Source: VFMC01 sp037130535
GTDB taxonomy: Bacteria > Actinomycetota > Acidimicrobiia > Acidimicrobiales > Ilumatobacteraceae
DNA: 13,223 nucleotides
Reading direction: 5' to 3'
Assembly: GCA_037130535.1 (NCBI GenBank)
Contig: JBAXSU010000095.1
Span: 1-13,223, forward strand
Position 1 is the stretch's first letter, and each line of letters starts with the position of its first letter. The notes under the pieces are model-generated. The model ran no database searches and was not told the DNA's origin. It was given only the letters and a program-made list of their open reading frames with translations. Below are positions 13,200 to 13,223 of the stretch, one piece after another. The position numbers and the translations under genes were made by a program.

Positions 13200-13223
13200 G
13201 ACTGCACCTCGGGTACGGTCGGC

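Overview
The window is compact, very GC-rich bacterial DNA. Nearly every base lies in a gene, GTG starts are frequent, neighbouring genes overlap by a few bases, and several starts follow a TAnnnT box by only 6-7 nt, as in leaderless actinobacterial transcripts. Together with the gene content (GH130 enzymes, P450, carotenoid oxygenase, VOC and split-barrel flavoproteins) this suggests an actinobacterium, possibly an Acidimicrobiia/Ilumatobacter relative. The taxon is inferred, not shown. I see no rRNA, tRNA, CRISPR array, insertion sequence or phage gene. No gene-free stretch exceeds about 280 bases.

Left part (1-2022): a truncated aquaporin Z gene runs leftward off the window. It is divergent from a metallo-beta-lactamase-fold hydrolase gene that has a near-ideal leaderless promoter preceded by an 11-bp-arm inverted repeat. 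A two-CBS-domain protein is encoded convergently.

Central part (2087-7697): a carbohydrate module. One GH130 gene runs leftward, with the CBS gene just downstream of it. Divergently, a tightly coupled operon runs baeRF-type release-factor homologue, second GH130, GT4 glycosyltransferase, conserved alpha/alpha-toroid protein, with gaps of 2 nt, about 68 nt (or a GTGA overlap) and a GTGA overlap. The GT4, GH130 and toroid set suggests synthesis and turnover of an oligosaccharide or storage polysaccharide, perhaps a beta-mannoside. The release-factor homologue as first gene links it to translation or dormancy control. This is the best candidate for an undescribed system here.

Right part (7763-13199): redox and catabolic genes. 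A split-barrel flavin/F420-type protein is convergent with a cytochrome P450. The P450 is divergent from an apparent operon of an ABM-fold protein (leaderless), a carotenoid-cleavage-type Fe(II) dioxygenase and an atypical NRAMP-family transporter. A VOC-fold protein gene converges on the transporter gene and overlaps its end by 14 bp.
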